Counted from the stretch's first letter, positions 45,242 through 55,957 are shown. The stretch: 64,000 nucleotides of DNA from Gordonibacter urolithinfaciens (GCF_900199375.1 NZ_LT900217.1:806001-870000), one strand, 5' to 3'. The notes: a model not told the origin generated them from the letters alone. Numbers and translations are program-made.

Positions 45242-47953
45242 CTATGCCTTCTCCACCCGCACGGCGCACACCTTGTACTCGGGAGCCTTCGACACGGGGT
45301 CGAGGGCGGCGATGGTGAGCCAGTTGCTGTTTCCGTCCTGGAAGTGGAAGGGCATCCACGTCTGGCCGGGGTTAGTCTTGTCCGACACATGGGCCGTGGT
45401 CTTGAGGGAGCCGCGGCGCGACGTCACGCGCACCCGGTCGCCGTCGGCGATGCCGAGAGCGGCGGCGTCGGCATCGTTCAGCTCGATGAACGAGCTGCCG
45501 GACAGCGCGCCCAGGCCCTCGGTGCGCCCGGTCATCGCGCAGGCGTTGTACTGGGCGAGCACGCGGCCCGTCATCATGGCCAGCGGGTATTCCTCGTCGG
45601 GAAGCTCTGCCGACGGCCGGTAGTCCGGCGTGGAGAACGCGCCCACCCCCTGCGCGAACTCGTGCCGGTGCAGGATGGGCGTGCCGGGGTGCCCCGCGTG
45701 CGGGCACGGCCACTGAAGGCCCCGCCCGGCCACCTCGTCGCCGTCGAGGCGCACATGGCCCACGCCGCCGTACGACGGCGTGACCGAGGCTATCTCTTCC
45801 ATGACCTCCGCGGCGGTCAAACGCGGCTGCCCGTAGCCCATGCGGTTCATGACCTCCGTGAACACGTCGGTGTCCAGCCGCGGCCCCGCCGGCCCCTCCA
45901 CGGCCTTGCGCACGCGCTGCACGCGGCGCTCGGTGTTCGTGAACGTGCCCTCCTTCTCCGCGTAGCTGCGGCCGGGAAGCACGACGTCGGCCAGCTTCGC
46001 CGTCTCGGTGAGGAACAGGTCCTGCACCACGAGGAAGTCGAGCGCCGCGAGCGCCCGCAGCACGTGCCCCGTGTCCGGGTCGGTGCGCACCGGGTCCTCG
46101 CCGAACAGGTACAGGCCGCGCACACGCCCCTCCAGCATGGCGGGGAAGCATTCGGTAGCCTTGAGTCCGCGCTCTCGCGGCAGGCTCGCGCCCCAGGCGC
46201 GCTCGAAGCGGCGCAGCACCTCGGGGTCGGCCACCTTCTGGTAGCCCGGCAGGTCGTCCGGGCCGGCACCCATGTCGCAGGCTCCCTGCACGTTGTTCTG
46301 CCCGCGCAGCGGGTTCACGCCGCCGCCGGGCTTGCCGAGGTTGCCCGTGATCATGGCGATGTTCGAGAGCGCCATCACGCCGTCGGTGCCGGTGGAGTGC
46401 TCGGTCACGCCCAGGCAGTACACGATGGCGGCCGCGCCCGCCCCTCCGTACATCTTCGCGGCGGACACGAGGTCGCGCTGGTCGATGCCGCAGATCTCGG
46501 CCACGCGCGCGGGCGTGTAGTCGCGCACCGTGGCGGCCAGCACCTCGATGCCCTCCGTGCGCTCGCGCACGAACTCGGCATCGTAGAGGCCCTCGGCCAA
46601 AAGGACGTTCACAATGCCGTTCGCGAACGCCACGTTCGTGCCGGGCCGCAGCTTCAAATGGAGGTCCGCCTGCGCGGCCAGCCCGATGTCGCGCGGGTCC
46701 ACCACGATGAGGCGGCAGCCCCGCTCCACGGCGGCGCGCAGCTGCATGCCGATGACCGGATGGGCCTCCTCGGGGTTCGACCCCACGAGCATGACCACGT
46801 CCGCCTTCCGGCACACGTCGTCGATGGAGTTCGTCATCGCTCCCGAGCCAAGCATGGTCGCCAGACCGGCGACGGTGGGAGCGTGTCAAACACGCGCGCA
46901 GCAGTCCACGTTGTTCGTGTGGAGGCTGATGCGTGCCATCTTCTGGAACAGGTAGATGTCCTCGTTGGTGGACCGCGAGCAGGCGAAGGCCGCAAGCGCC
47001 TCCCCGCCGTACTCGTCGCGCAGCTCGGCGAAGCGGCGCGCCACCAGGTCGAGCGCGTCGTCCCAGCTGGCAGGCTCGAGCTCGCCCGTGGCGGCATTGC
47101 GCACGAGCGGCGCGGTCAAGCGGTCGGGCGCATCGACGAAGTCGAAGCTGCCGGAGCGGCCCTTCACGCACAGCAGCCCCTTGTTCGACGGCCCCGGCGC
47201 GCCCTCCGCATCAACGATGCGGCCGTCCTTCACCACGAGGTCCAGCTGGCAGCCCACGCCGCAGTGCGGGCAGGTGGTGCGCACGCGCTCCGTCTCCCAC
47301 GAGCGGTAGGCACCGCGGCGCTTCTCCACGAGCGCGCCTGTAGGGCACGCCTGCGCGCAGTTGCCGCACGACTCGCAGGCGCTCGCGCGCCAGTCCGGCC
47401 CGAACGGGGCCTCGACGGTCGTGCGCGTTCCGCGCTTGCCCGTGCGCAGCGCATGGTTGCGCGCGGCGGCGTTGCAGGCGCCCACGCAGCGCTGGCAGCG
47501 GATGCACAGGTTCGGGTCGTAGCGCAAAAACGGGTTGCCCTCAACCACGGGCTCCGGCGCGCGCGGCGCCGGGTGCGCCGGGCCTTCCACGCCATACTCG
47601 CGGCAGAGGTCGGCCAGCTCGCAGGCGCCGTTTTTGTCACACGAGAAGCACGGGGCGCCCGCGCCCTGCCCGTGGTCGGCGATGATCAGCTCGAGCGCGA
47701 TGCGGCGGTAGGCCGCAAGGCGCGGCGAGTCGGTGGTCACGGCCATGCCGTCCCATACGGCCGTCGAGCACGACGGCACCGGGTGGTCGAGGCCTTCCAC
47801 GTCCACCACGCACACGCGGCACGAGCCGACGGCGCTCACATCCTTCAAGTAGCAGAGCGTCGGGATGCGGATGCCCGCCTCCCGCGCCGCCTCCAGCACG
47901 GTCGTGCCCGCAGGCACCTCGCGCGCGATGCCGTCTATCGTGACGCTAGGCAT
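45242..47953 (-). CDS. fdhA: Formate dehydrogenase alpha subunit, selenoprotein
   Basis: 903 codons read through one in-frame TGA (46886-46888) as selenocysteine 356, in the context CARV-Sec-HAPTVAG, the known Sec site of formate dehydrogenases. Order: [2Fe-2S] ferredoxin domain (Cys34, 45, 48), a second cluster region (CFSCDKNGACELADLC), two [4Fe-4S] motifs (CIRCQRCVGAC; CESCGNCAQACPTG), the molybdopterin domain cluster (CPHCGVGC, about 245), then the Mo/W-bis-MGD fold. It oxidises formate to CO2 and passes electrons to the partner subunit. The start overlaps the partner stop by 8 bp. Needs SelA/B/C from elsewhere in the genome. Confidence 0.95.
46857..46873 (-). promoter_or_regulatory. bSECIS hairpin for selenocysteine insertion
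   Basis: On the coding strand GTCGCC, loop GGTCT, GGCGAC, starting 12 nt after the TGA. The apical GGTCT and the distance match the E. coli fdhF SECIS read by SelB. Six perfect stem pairs. Confidence 0.88.
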
Positions 47954-49826
47954 ACTGTTCCCTGCCTTCCTCGGTCGAGCCGCAGCCGAACACGTCGCAA
48001 CGCAGGCAGCGGCCGCACTCCTGCTCGACCTCCTCGCGGCTCATACCGCACTCGACGTCTTGGAAATCGCGCTTGCGCTCGCGCGCCGGCCGTTCCACCA
48101 GCTCCACGCGACCCTTGGGCGTGCGGTCGTTGGGCGGGGCCTGCGGGGCCGAGGCCTCGCAGGCCAGCTTGTGCGAGCAGCCCAGGTACGCATCGATGTT
48201 GCGCGCGGCCACCTTGCCCGCCGCGATGGCGCGGATGACCGTGGCCGGCCCCGTTTGGCAGTCGCCGCCCACGAACACGTTGTCATACCCCGCGGCCGCC
48301 AAGCCCTCGTCGGCGTCGAAGCAGCCCCGGACGGTCTCCATGCCGAACTCCTCGAACGGCTCCGTCTCGATGCCCTGCCCCACCGCTATGAGCACGATGT
48401 CCGCCGCGATGCGCTCCTGCGGCTTGTCGGCCGCCACGGGCGCAGGGCGGCCTGCGCGCACGGCTCCGATCATCTGGGGCTGCGTGGCGAGCGCCGTGCA
48501 GCGCCCTTCGCCGTCCACCTCGATGCCCACGGGCGCCTGCAGCACCACCAACTCCACGCCCTCGGCCACGGCGCTCTCCACCTCGGCCGGAAGCGCCGTC
48601 ATATCCTCCTTGCGGCGGCGGTACACCACGGACACCTCCTCGGCGCCAGCACGCACCGCCGTGCGCGCGCAGTCCATGGCCACGTTGCCGCCGCCCACCA
48701 CGGCCACCCTCTTGCCCGTGAAGTCGGGGTAGTCGCCATCGCCGATGGCGCCCAACAGCTCAACGGCCGACATGACGCCCGCGGCGTCCGCGTTCGGCAA
48801 CGCAAGCGTCTTGCCCGCCTGCGCGCCCACGGCCACGTACACCGCATAGTAGTTCTCGGCGATCTCGGCCATCTCGCGCGCGCCCACCGGCGTGTCGCAG
48901 AGCGCCGTGATGGAGCCGGCAGAGAGGATGCCGCGCAGGTCCTCGTCCAGGCGCTCGCGCGGAAGGCGGTAGGCGGGTATGCCGTAACGCAGCATGCCGC
49001 CCAGCTGGCTGCGCGCCTCGAACACCGTCACGCGGTGCCCCATGAGCGCAAGGAAGTACGCGCAGGTGAGCCCGCTCGGGCCGCCCCCCACCACGGCGAT
49101 GTTCCGCGCGGTGTCCACACTGTGCGGCGGCGGTGCCACCTGGTCGGCGGGCGCCTGGTCCACGGCGAACCGCTTGATGCCGCGGATGTTCACCGGAGCG
49201 TCGATGAGCGTGCGGCGGCACCGGGCCTCGCAAGGGTGCTCGCACACGAACGCGCAGGCCGTGGGGAACGGGTTGTCCTTGCGCACCAGGTTCACGGCGC
49301 CGGCATAGTCGCCGGCCGCCACGAGGCCGATGTAGCCGGGCACGTCCACGTGCGCCGGGCAGAGCGTCTCGCAGGGGACCGTCTGGCCCACGCCTGCGGC
49401 GCAAGAGCGCGCACCCACGTGGCGCGCGAACTCGTCGGCGAAGTCGTCCAAGCCCTCGAGCAGGGCGTTCGCCGCCTCGAAGCCGATGGCGCAGTCCGAC
49501 GTGCCGCGCACCATCTCGGCCAGCGCGCGGACCTCGGCAAGCGTCCCCGCGTCCGCCTCGCAGTCCGCCACGCGCCCGACGAGAGCCGCCAGACGCGGCA
49601 GCCCGTCGCGGCACGGCACGCACTTCCCACACGTCTGCGCCGCAGCCGCCTGCAGAAGCGCCTGCTGCACCACGACCGGGCACGTGCCCGGCGGCATGGC
49701 CTCCACGCGCCGCGCGTACTTCTCTATAAAGGCGGCGATGCGCCCGTCGTCCTTCGCCCCGGGCGCCACCGATAACCTTGCCAATGACCCTCCCCCGCTC
49801 GCTTCGCCATCACACCTCCGCATCAT
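47946..49826 (-). CDS. NAD(P)H-oxidoreductase partner of FdhA (NuoF-tail plus GltD-like)
   Basis: About 626 residues from ATGATG at 49826; no good ribosome site is seen, so a start a little downstream is possible. Residues about 60-140 match the C-terminal iron-sulfur part of NuoF (TCGKCVPCRDG). Then the GltD/NfnB-like part: Cys cluster (CETLCPAHVDVPGYI; CEHPCEARCRR), FAD-binding VVGGGPSGLTCAY, NADPH-binding VVGGGNVAMDCAR, and VGGDCQTGPATV. A final Cys cluster (ECGRCLRCDVFGC) closes the protein. Its stop overlaps the fdhA start. It should move electrons between formate and NAD(P)H. Confidence 0.85.
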   Translation of the reverse strand: MMRRCDGEASGGGSLARLSVAPGAKDDGRIAAFIEKYARRVEAMPPGTCPVVVQQALLQAAAAQTCGKCVPCRDGLPRLAALVGRVADCEADAGTLAEVRALAEMVRGTSDCAIGFEAANALLEGLDDFADEFARHVGARSCAAGVGQTVPCETLCPAHVDVPGYIGLVAAGDYAGAVNLVRKDNPFPTACAFVCEHPCEARCRRTLIDAPVNIRGIKRFAVDQAPADQVAPPPHSVDTARNIAVVGGGPSGLTCAYFLALMGHRVTVFEARSQLGGMLRYGIPAYRLPRERLDEDLRGILSAGSITALCDTPVGAREMAEIAENYYAVYVAVGAQAGKTLALPNADAAGVMSAVELLGAIGDGDYPDFTGKRVAVVGGGNVAMDCARTAVRAGAEEVSVVYRRRKEDMTALPAEVESAVAEGVELVVLQAPVGIEVDGEGRCTALATQPQMIGAVRAGRPAPVAADKPQERIAADIVLIAVGQGIETEPFEEFGMETVRGCFDADEGLAAAGYDNVFVGGDCQTGPATVIRAIAAGKVAARNIDAYLGCSHKLACEASAPQAPPNDRTPKGRVELVERPARERKRDFQDVECGMSREEVEQECGRCLRCDVFGCGSTEEGREQYA

Positions 49827-49948
49827 AGCAGAGCAGCCGCGCGCCCGGCCGCCGCCGCGTCGGGAACCGCAAACCCCACGGGAATTTCGACGGGCGGCGG
49901 ATAGGTGCCGCCCGGGAGCGGGCGCCCTCGCCGGGACGAGCTCAGAGC

Positions 49949-50831
49949 CTACGCCCGGCCCGCAGCCTCTGCGATAGCCGCCTTCAGGGTGCGTAAACAC
50001 TCCGCCGCCGGGCCCGCGCTCGCGCGGCCGTGCTCGGCCGCCAGGCGCACGATGGCGCCGCCCACCACGATGCCGTCCGCCACGGCCGCCAGCGCTGCGG
50101 CGTCCTCGGGCGTGGCGGTACCGGCGTCCACGAGGCACGGGACGTCCGGGTTCGCCCGCCGTACCCGCTCCACCAGGTCCTTGGCCTCGGCGGGATCCCC
50201 CTGCGCGCCCACCGCCCCCAGCGACAAGGCGCAGCACACGAGCCCGTCCGCTCCCTGCGCGATCGCTTGCACGCGGTCTCCCGACGTAGGCGCCACCATC
50301 GAGGCGAACGCCACGCCCGCCGCACGGCAGGGGCCGGCGAACTCCTCCTTCTCCTCGAAGGGGATGTCGGGCAGGACGAGCGCGTCCACCCCCGCCTCGG
50401 CCATGCGGCGCGCGAACCGCTCCACGCCATGGCAGAACACCACGTTGGCGTACGTCACGAACGCGAGCGGCACGTCCGTGCGCTCCCGCACGCGCTTCAC
50501 CAGCTGGAATGCCTTATCGACGGTCGCACCGCACCTCGGGCCCCTCGGCCGTGGGATCGGAGAACGGGATGCCCAGCTCCACCAGGGCCGCTCCTGCCCC
50601 GGCGAGGGCGACCACCAGTTCCTCGGTAGTTTCCAGGTCCGGGTCGCCGCAGGTGACGAACGGCACAAGCGCCTCGCCGCCCTCGAGGGCGCGCGCGATG
50701 CGGGCGACGCCCGTGGCGGCGGATACGGCCGACGATGCAGCAGAAGCGGTGCCCGCCGCGGTCGAAAGCTCAACCGATGCCGAAGCAGATGCGACAGTCG
50801 AAGGCGCAGATGCCGTTTCGATGCTACTCAT
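49949..50831 (-). pseudogene. trpA: Tryptophan synthase alpha subunit, frameshifted
   Basis: The first frame gives an Ala/Ser-rich 40-residue lead, then [19 protein letters not shown] and [13 protein letters not shown], and stops at 50514. The rest ([19 protein letters not shown] to the C-terminus) continues in another frame. About 10 residues of the family consensus between EGP and GATV are missing, so the lesion is a small deletion not divisible by three, around 50528-50540, rather than a single-base error. Overlaps trpB by 8 bp. Confidence 0.85.
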
Positions 50832-52008
50832 GGAGGTTCTCCCCTCGATAGCGGGCGATGGCGGCGCAGTCCTTGTCGCCGCGCCCGGATACGTTCACCA
50901 CCAGTATCTGATCCCGGCCCATGGTAGGCGCGAGCACGCGCGCGTGCGCCACCGCGTGGGCCGACTCGATGGCCGGGATGATACCCTCCGTGCGGCTCAG
51001 GTACTCGAACGCGTCCACGGCCTCGTCATCGGTCACGGCCACGTACTCGGCGCGCCCGGCGTCGTGCAGGGCCGCGTGCTCGGGTCCCACGCCCGGGTAG
51101 TCCAGCCCGGCGGAGATAGAGTACACAGGTGCGATCTGCCCCTGGTCGTCCTGGCAGAAGTAGCTCTTCATGCCGTGGAAGATGCCCAGCTTGCCCGTGG
51201 TGACGGTGGCGGCTGTCTCGAAGCCGTCCACGCCGCGCCCGGCGGCCTCGCAGCCCACAAGCCGCACCGACGGCTCGTCGATGAAGTGGTAGAACGCCCC
51301 GATGGCGTTCGACCCGCCGCCCACGCACGCCAGCACTGCGTCGGGCAGCCGACCCTCGGCCTCGGCCAGCTGCTGCTTGATCTCGCGCGAGATGACCGCC
51401 TGGAAGTCGCGCACGATCGTGGGGAACGGGTGCGGGCCCATGACGGAGCCCAGCACGTAGTGCGTGTCGTCGATGCGCTGCGTCCACTCGCGGAACGTGG
51501 CCGACACGGCGTCCTTGAGCGTGGCCGTGCCCTCGTCCACCGCGTGCACGCGCGCGCCCAAGAGGCGCATGCGGTACACGTTGAGCGCCTGGCGCTCGGT
51601 GTCCTCGCGGCCCATGAACACCTCGCACTCCATGCCCATGAGCGCCGCCGCCGTGGCGGTGGCCACTCCGTGCTGGCCGGCGCCCGTCTCGGCGATGAGG
51701 CGGGTCTTCCCCATCCGCTTTGCCAGCAGCGCCTGGCCCAGCACGTTGTTGATCTTGTGCGAGCCCGTATGGTTCAGGTCCTCGCGCTTCAGGTATACCT
51801 TCGCGCCGCCCAGATCCTCCGTCATGCGGCGGGCGAAGCAGAGGCGCGACGGGCGCCCCGCGTAGTTGTTCAGCAAGTCGGCGAGCTCGCGGTTGAACGC
51901 GGGATCCCGCTTGCAGTCCTCGTAGGCTTCCTCCAGCTCGCCCACGGCGCTCATCAGCAGCTCGGGGATGTACTGGCCCCCGTGGATGCCGAACCTTCCC
52001 TTGGCCAT
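50824..52008 (-). CDS. trpB: Tryptophan synthase beta subunit
   Basis: 394 residues, intact. PLP-lysine motif [11 protein letters not shown], catalytic [12 protein letters not shown], glycine loop [12 protein letters not shown] and [13 protein letters not shown]. It joins indole and serine to tryptophan. With trpA broken it could still use free indole. The T-box leader upstream controls it. Confidence 0.96.
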   Translation of the reverse strand: MAKGRFGIHGGQYIPELLMSAVGELEEAYEDCKRDPAFNRELADLLNNYAGRPSRLCFARRMTEDLGGAKVYLKREDLNHTGSHKINNVLGQALLAKRMGKTRLIAETGAGQHGVATATAAALMGMECEVFMGREDTERQALNVYRMRLLGARVHAVDEGTATLKDAVSATFREWTQRIDDTHYVLGSVMGPHPFPTIVRDFQAVISREIKQQLAEAEGRLPDAVLACVGGGSNAIGAFYHFIDEPSVRLVGCEAAGRGVDGFETAATVTTGKLGIFHGMKSYFCQDDQGQIAPVYSISAGLDYPGVGPEHAALHDAGRAEYVAVTDDEAVDAFEYLSRTEGIIPAIESAHAVAHARVLAPTMGRDQILVVNVSGRGDKDCAAIARYRGENLHE

Positions 52009-52132
52009 GGCCTCTCCTCCTTGCCCTCTCCGTCTGCAGCGCGCCGACCAGCCCCAAGTCTGCCGGCCTCACGCCGTTCCTTCCCAAGTGCGGGGCGCGT
52101 CGCCGCGTCGCCCTCTTCGTCGGAAGGGCATG

Positions 52133-52176
52133 AAAAAAGCCCGTCCCGACAAGCGTCTGCTTTGCCAAGGACGAGC
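52133..52176 (-). terminator. T-box terminator hairpin
   Basis: GCTCGTCC pairs with GGGACGGGC (with G-U), then TTTTTT on the minus strand, right after the T-box motif. Confidence 0.85.
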
Positions 52177-52400
52177 TTGTAGCCCGCGGTGCCACCTTGT
52201 TTCACGGTCCTGCCGTGCGCTTTGCGAGATACCCTCATATCTCCGGCAACTGACGTATGCCCCCACGTCGCAAGATACTGGGCGGCCGGGATACCCCGCC
52301 ACCGTTCACCGCGCCCTCCGTGGCCCATTTGGCAACCTGCGTCCGACCCGGTTCCCAGCACCCCGGGCTCTCTGTGCGTGCACAGCTGCTTTGACTTCCA
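52133..52400 (-). promoter_or_regulatory. Tryptophan T-box riboswitch
   Basis: Minus strand. Stem I begins near 52380 (CAGAGAGCCCGGGGTGCTGG), a TGG specifier candidate lies at 52325-52327, the conserved AAGGTGGCACCGCGG is at 52184-52198, and the terminator follows. TGGC in the antiterminator bulge fits the G73-CCA end of bacterial tRNA-Trp. Uncharged tRNA-Trp would prevent termination and switch on trpBA. The specifier position was judged by eye. Confidence 0.87.
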
Positions 52401-52559
52401 CCTCAACGGTTTGGTTCAAACTGGCTGGCATCATACCCCCGCCCGCAGCGCTTTGTCAAACGGGGAAACCTTGGCGAAACCCTTGAGGCCTTGACGCCGG
52501 CACGTCGTTGCAGTAGGTTCGAGCTCATACGCTACCGCCACACTAGGGAGAGGCTTCAC

Positions 52560-53522
52560 ATGGCCAAAGCCGCCAACAACCGGAAAGTCGCCATCGTCGG
52601 ATGCGGGTTCGTGGGATCGGCCACGGCGTTCGCGCTCATGCAGAGCGAGCTGTTCACCGAGATGGTGCTCATCGACGTCGACCGCGACCGAGCCGAGGGC
52701 GAGGCGCTCGACATCGCGCACGGCATGCCCTTCGCCGGACCCATGAACATCTACGCGGGCGACTACGACGACGCGGCGGACGCGGCCATCATCATCGTCA
52801 CGGCCGGCGCGAACCAGCAGCCCGGCGAGACGCGCCTCGACCTCGTGCACAAGAACGTGCGCATCTTCAAGTCCATCATCCCCGAGATCGCCCGACGCGA
52901 CTACCAGGGCATCCTGCTGGTAGTGTCGAACCCGGTGGACATCCTCACGCACGTGGCGCTGAAGCTCTCGGGCATGCCGGAGAACCGCGTGATCGGCTCG
53001 GGTACCGTGCTGGACACCGCGCGCTTCAAGTACATCCTCGGCGAGCACCTCGGCGTGGACCCGCGCAACGTGCACGCGCGCATCATCGGCGAGCACGGCG
53101 ACAGCGAGATCGCGGCCTGGAGCACGGCGAACGTCTCCGGCATCCCCGTGAACGACTTCTGCGAGCTGCGCGGCCATTTCGACCACGACGAGTCCATGCA
53201 GCGCATCGCCGAGGACGTGAAGAACAGCGCCTACGAGATCATCGCGAAGAAGAAGGCCACCTACTACGGCATCGCCATGTCGGTGAAGCGCATCTGCGAG
53301 GCCATCGTGCGCGACGAGAAGCCCATCCTGCCCGTGTCGAACTTCCAGCACGGCGTACACGGCCTGCACGACGTGGTGCTGTCGATGCCCGCCGTGGTGG
53401 GCAAAGACGGCATCGAGTACCAGGTGCCTTGCCCGCTCTCCGACGACGAGCTGGCAAGGCTGCATGCGTCCGCGAATACGCTGCAGGGGATCATCGGCGG
53501 GTTGGACTTGAATCTGGACTAG
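52560..53522 (+). CDS. ldh: L-lactate dehydrogenase
   Basis: 320 residues from an ATG 7 nt after AGGGAG. NAD motif GCGFVGSATA, substrate Arg in GETRLDLV, NPVDILT and the catalytic-His motif IIGEHGDSE mark an LDH of the LDH/MDH family; the substrate loop (ANQQPGETR) with Gln favours lactate over malate. Reduces pyruvate to lactate with NADH. 53523-53891 after it holds no gene; a CGCCGAATTCGGCG palindrome lies at 53735-53748. Confidence 0.92.
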   Translation: MAKAANNRKVAIVGCGFVGSATAFALMQSELFTEMVLIDVDRDRAEGEALDIAHGMPFAGPMNIYAGDYDDAADAAIIIVTAGANQQPGETRLDLVHKNVRIFKSIIPEIARRDYQGILLVVSNPVDILTHVALKLSGMPENRVIGSGTVLDTARFKYILGEHLGVDPRNVHARIIGEHGDSEIAAWSTANVSGIPVNDFCELRGHFDHDESMQRIAEDVKNSAYEIIAKKKATYYGIAMSVKRICEAIVRDEKPILPVSNFQHGVHGLHDVVLSMPAVVGKDGIEYQVPCPLSDDELARLHASANTLQGIIGGLDLNLD

Positions 53523-53891
53523 AACAGCGTCGCCTTTCCGCACAAGCGAGGCATGCTCGTTGGATTGAGGCGACGCTACCGCCGCACACGCCCATAGCCA
53601 ACATGAAAGACGTCATCTTGCTACAAATTCACCTAATTCGGCAATATCGAACGAGCCAGCCTGAAGGCTAATTACCGTGAACAGGCGTTTCTCACAGGCG
53701 ACCTTCCGAGATCGGCTTCAGACAGGGCACAAACCGCCGAATTCGGCGAATTTGCAGCAAGGGAGGCGACGGCCTGGGCGAGCGGAACGCATTCGTTCGG
53801 ATGGCGCACGGGAGCAGCTGGGAATATCACGGCTGTCGTCGCACGGACTCCTTCGACTCCGCGCCCGGGGCGCTCCGCCCAGACGGGCCGT

Positions 53892-54728
53892 TCATCGCCA
53901 CTTCGTCCTCAGCTCCCAAAACGCAACGGCGCTGGCGGCGGCCACGTTGAGGGAGTCCACGTCGTGGTCCATGGGTATCTTCACGGTGTAGTCGCAGGCG
54001 GCTATCGTGGAGGCGGCCAGGCCGTCGCCCTCGGTGCCGAGAACCAGCGCCAGGCGCTCGCAGTCGCGCAGGCGTGCATCGTGCAGGTAGATGGCGTCGT
54101 CGGACAGCGCGAGCGCGGCCGTCACGAAGCCGAGCGAGCGCAGCAGCGGCACGCCCTCGGCCGCCCAGTCGCGCACGCTGCCGATGCGTGTCCATGGCAC
54201 CTGGAACACCGTCCCCATCGACACGCGCGCGGCGCGGCGGTACAGCGGGTCGTGGCACGACGGCGTGACCAGCACCGCGTCGATGCCGAGCGTCGCCGCC
54301 GAGCGGAAGACGGCCCCGATGTTCGTGTAGTTCACCACGTCCTCGAGCACGGCCACGCGGCGCGCGCCTGCCAACAGCTCCTCCACGCTCGGCAGCGCGG
54401 GACGCTCGAACGCCGCGAGCGCCCCGCGCGTCACCTCGTAGCCGGTGAGCGCGTGGAACTGCTCGCGCGTGGCCACGAACACGGGCATATCCGGGTCGGC
54501 CGCGAGCGCGCGCTCGACGACCGGCATGGTCTGGTCGAGCCACTTCTCCTCCATGAACAGCGAGCACATGTGCACGCCGGTCGCCAGCGCGCGCTCGATC
54601 ACCTTGCGCGATTCGCCGATGAACAGGCCGTTCGCGCTGTCGGGGCAGTCGCGCAGCTGGGAGTCGGTCATGCCCGAGTACACCGCGAGCCGCGGGTCGT
54701 CCAACCCGTCGAGATGGATGATCGGCAC
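53892..54728 (-). CDS. SpoU/TrmH-family RNA methyltransferase
   Basis: 278 residues from a GTG with GGGAGAGGG upstream. An N-terminal substrate-binding part (about 1-110) precedes the SPOUT knot: LEDVVNYTNIGAVFRSA (motif 1), LALVLGTEGDGL (motif 2) and IPMDHDVDSLNVAAASAVAF (motif 3, split here: IPMDHDVDSLNV and AASAVAFWEL). It 2'-O-methylates an RNA ribose; target unknown. Likely co-transcribed with thrH upstream (14-bp gap). Confidence 0.92.
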   Translation of the reverse strand: MPIIHLDGLDDPRLAVYSGMTDSQLRDCPDSANGLFIGESRKVIERALATGVHMCSLFMEEKWLDQTMPVVERALAADPDMPVFVATREQFHALTGYEVTRGALAAFERPALPSVEELLAGARRVAVLEDVVNYTNIGAVFRSAATLGIDAVLVTPSCHDPLYRRAARVSMGTVFQVPWTRIGSVRDWAAEGVPLLRSLGFVTAALALSDDAIYLHDARLRDCERLALVLGTEGDGLAASTIAACDYTVKIPMDHDVDSLNVAAASAVAFWELRTKWR

Positions 54729-54742
54729 AGGTCGCCCTCTCC

Positions 54743-55345
54743 CTATGCGGCGGCCTGCTTGATGGCGGCCAGCAGGTCGCCGAACTCCTCGAAGGCCGGC
54801 AGGTCGGGGTTGTCGGCCTTGATGGCGTCGGTGCTGCGGAACAGGAAGCCGGCCTTGCTCGCACGGATCATCCCCAGGTCGTTGAAGCTGTCGCCGGCGG
54901 CGATGGTGTCGAAGCCGCATGACTGCAGCGCGCGCACCGTGGTGAGCTTGGACTCGGGGCAGCGCATGCGGATGCCGGCGATCCGGCCGTCGGCGGTCAT
55001 GTCCAGCTCGTTGCAGAAGATGGTCGGCCACCCCAGCTTCTCCATGAGCGGGCTCGCGAACTGGGTGAACGTGTCGCTGATGATGATGACCTGCATCTGC
55101 GAGCGCAGCTCGTCCAAGAACTCCCTCGCGCCCGGCAGCGGGTCGATGGCGGCGATGGTGCGCTGGATCTCGGGAAGGCCCAGGCCGTGCTCTGCGAGCG
55201 TGTCCAGGCGGAAGGCCATGAGCTTGTCGTAGTCGGGCTCGTCGCGCGTCGTGCGCTTGAGCTCGGGGATGCCGCTCGCCTCAGCGAACGCGATCCATAT
55301 CTCGGGCACGAGCACGCCCTCCAGGTCAAGGCAGGTCACATACAT
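54743..55345 (-). CDS. thrH: ThrH-like HAD phosphatase
   Basis: 200 residues. HAD motif I reads LDLEGVLVPE (DLEG, as in ThrH rather than DxDx), motif II IIISDTF, motif III/IV AAGDSFNDLGM. ThrH of Pseudomonas acts as phosphoserine phosphatase and transfers phosphate to homoserine. ATG at 55345 with GAGGGG upstream. 55346-55573 holds no gene. Confidence 0.9.
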   Translation of the reverse strand: MYVTCLDLEGVLVPEIWIAFAEASGIPELKRTTRDEPDYDKLMAFRLDTLAEHGLGLPEIQRTIAAIDPLPGAREFLDELRSQMQVIIISDTFTQFASPLMEKLGWPTIFCNELDMTADGRIAGIRMRCPESKLTTVRALQSCGFDTIAAGDSFNDLGMIRASKAGFLFRSTDAIKADNPDLPAFEEFGDLLAAIKQAAA

Positions 55346-55573
55346 AGGTACAACCCCTCTTCTCGAACGTTTCCCGAACGCCTCCCGCACGTCCGCCGGA
55401 TGCGGCTTACAGCATACCCGAGCCGGCCCGGTTCCGCCACGTCGCGCCCGGTCGTTTCGTCGCCCGGATGCGCGCGCCGGGAAGCGGCGGCAGCCAAGCC
55501 GCCCCTTCTCCCACCACGTGCGACGTCAAGCGCGCGAGGCTTTGCCCGCGCCGGCATCATGCGCGGCCGCCGG

Positions 55574-55957
55574 CTACGCGCCCGGCACCTCGGCCACCAC
55601 TTCCACCTCCACGAGCGCGCCCTTCGGCAGGCCCGCCACCTGCACCGCCGAGCGCGCGGGCAAATGAGCGCCGAACGAGCGGGCGTACACCTCGTTCACC
55701 GCCGCGAAGTCGCCCAGATCGGCGAGGAAGCACGTGGCCTTCGCCACGTGTTCGAAATCGGTGCCGGCGGCCGCGAGCAGCGCGCCCACGTTGCGCATGA
55801 CCTGCTCGGCCTGCTCGGCAGCCGTGTCGCCCACGAGCTCGCCCGTGGCCGGGTCGAGCGAGATCTGCCCCGAGGCGAACAGCAGCCCTCCCGCCACGAC
55901 CCCCTGGGAATAGGGCCCGATGGCCGCGGGGGCCTCCTTCGTCTCGACAACGTCCAT
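55574..55957 (-). CDS. ridA: RidA-family enamine/imine deaminase
   Basis: 127 residues, full family length. IGPYSQGV near the start, the catalytic-Arg region LPARSAVQVAGLPKGALVEVE, and the Cys in ATCFLADL fit RidA. It clears reactive enamines from PLP enzymes. Single gene. Confidence 0.93.
   Translation of the reverse strand: MDVVETKEAPAAIGPYSQGVVAGGLLFASGQISLDPATGELVGDTAAEQAEQVMRNVGALLAAAGTDFEHVAKATCFLADLGDFAAVNEVYARSFGAHLPARSAVQVAGLPKGALVEVEVVAEVPGA

Noticed and set aside
45344-48238. 964-residue plus-strand frame
   Set aside because: Antisense shadow of fdhA and its partner.
53735-53748. CGCCGAATTCGGCG palindrome after ldh
   Set aside because: Isolated, no T tract, no repeat elsewhere in the window; no role assignable.
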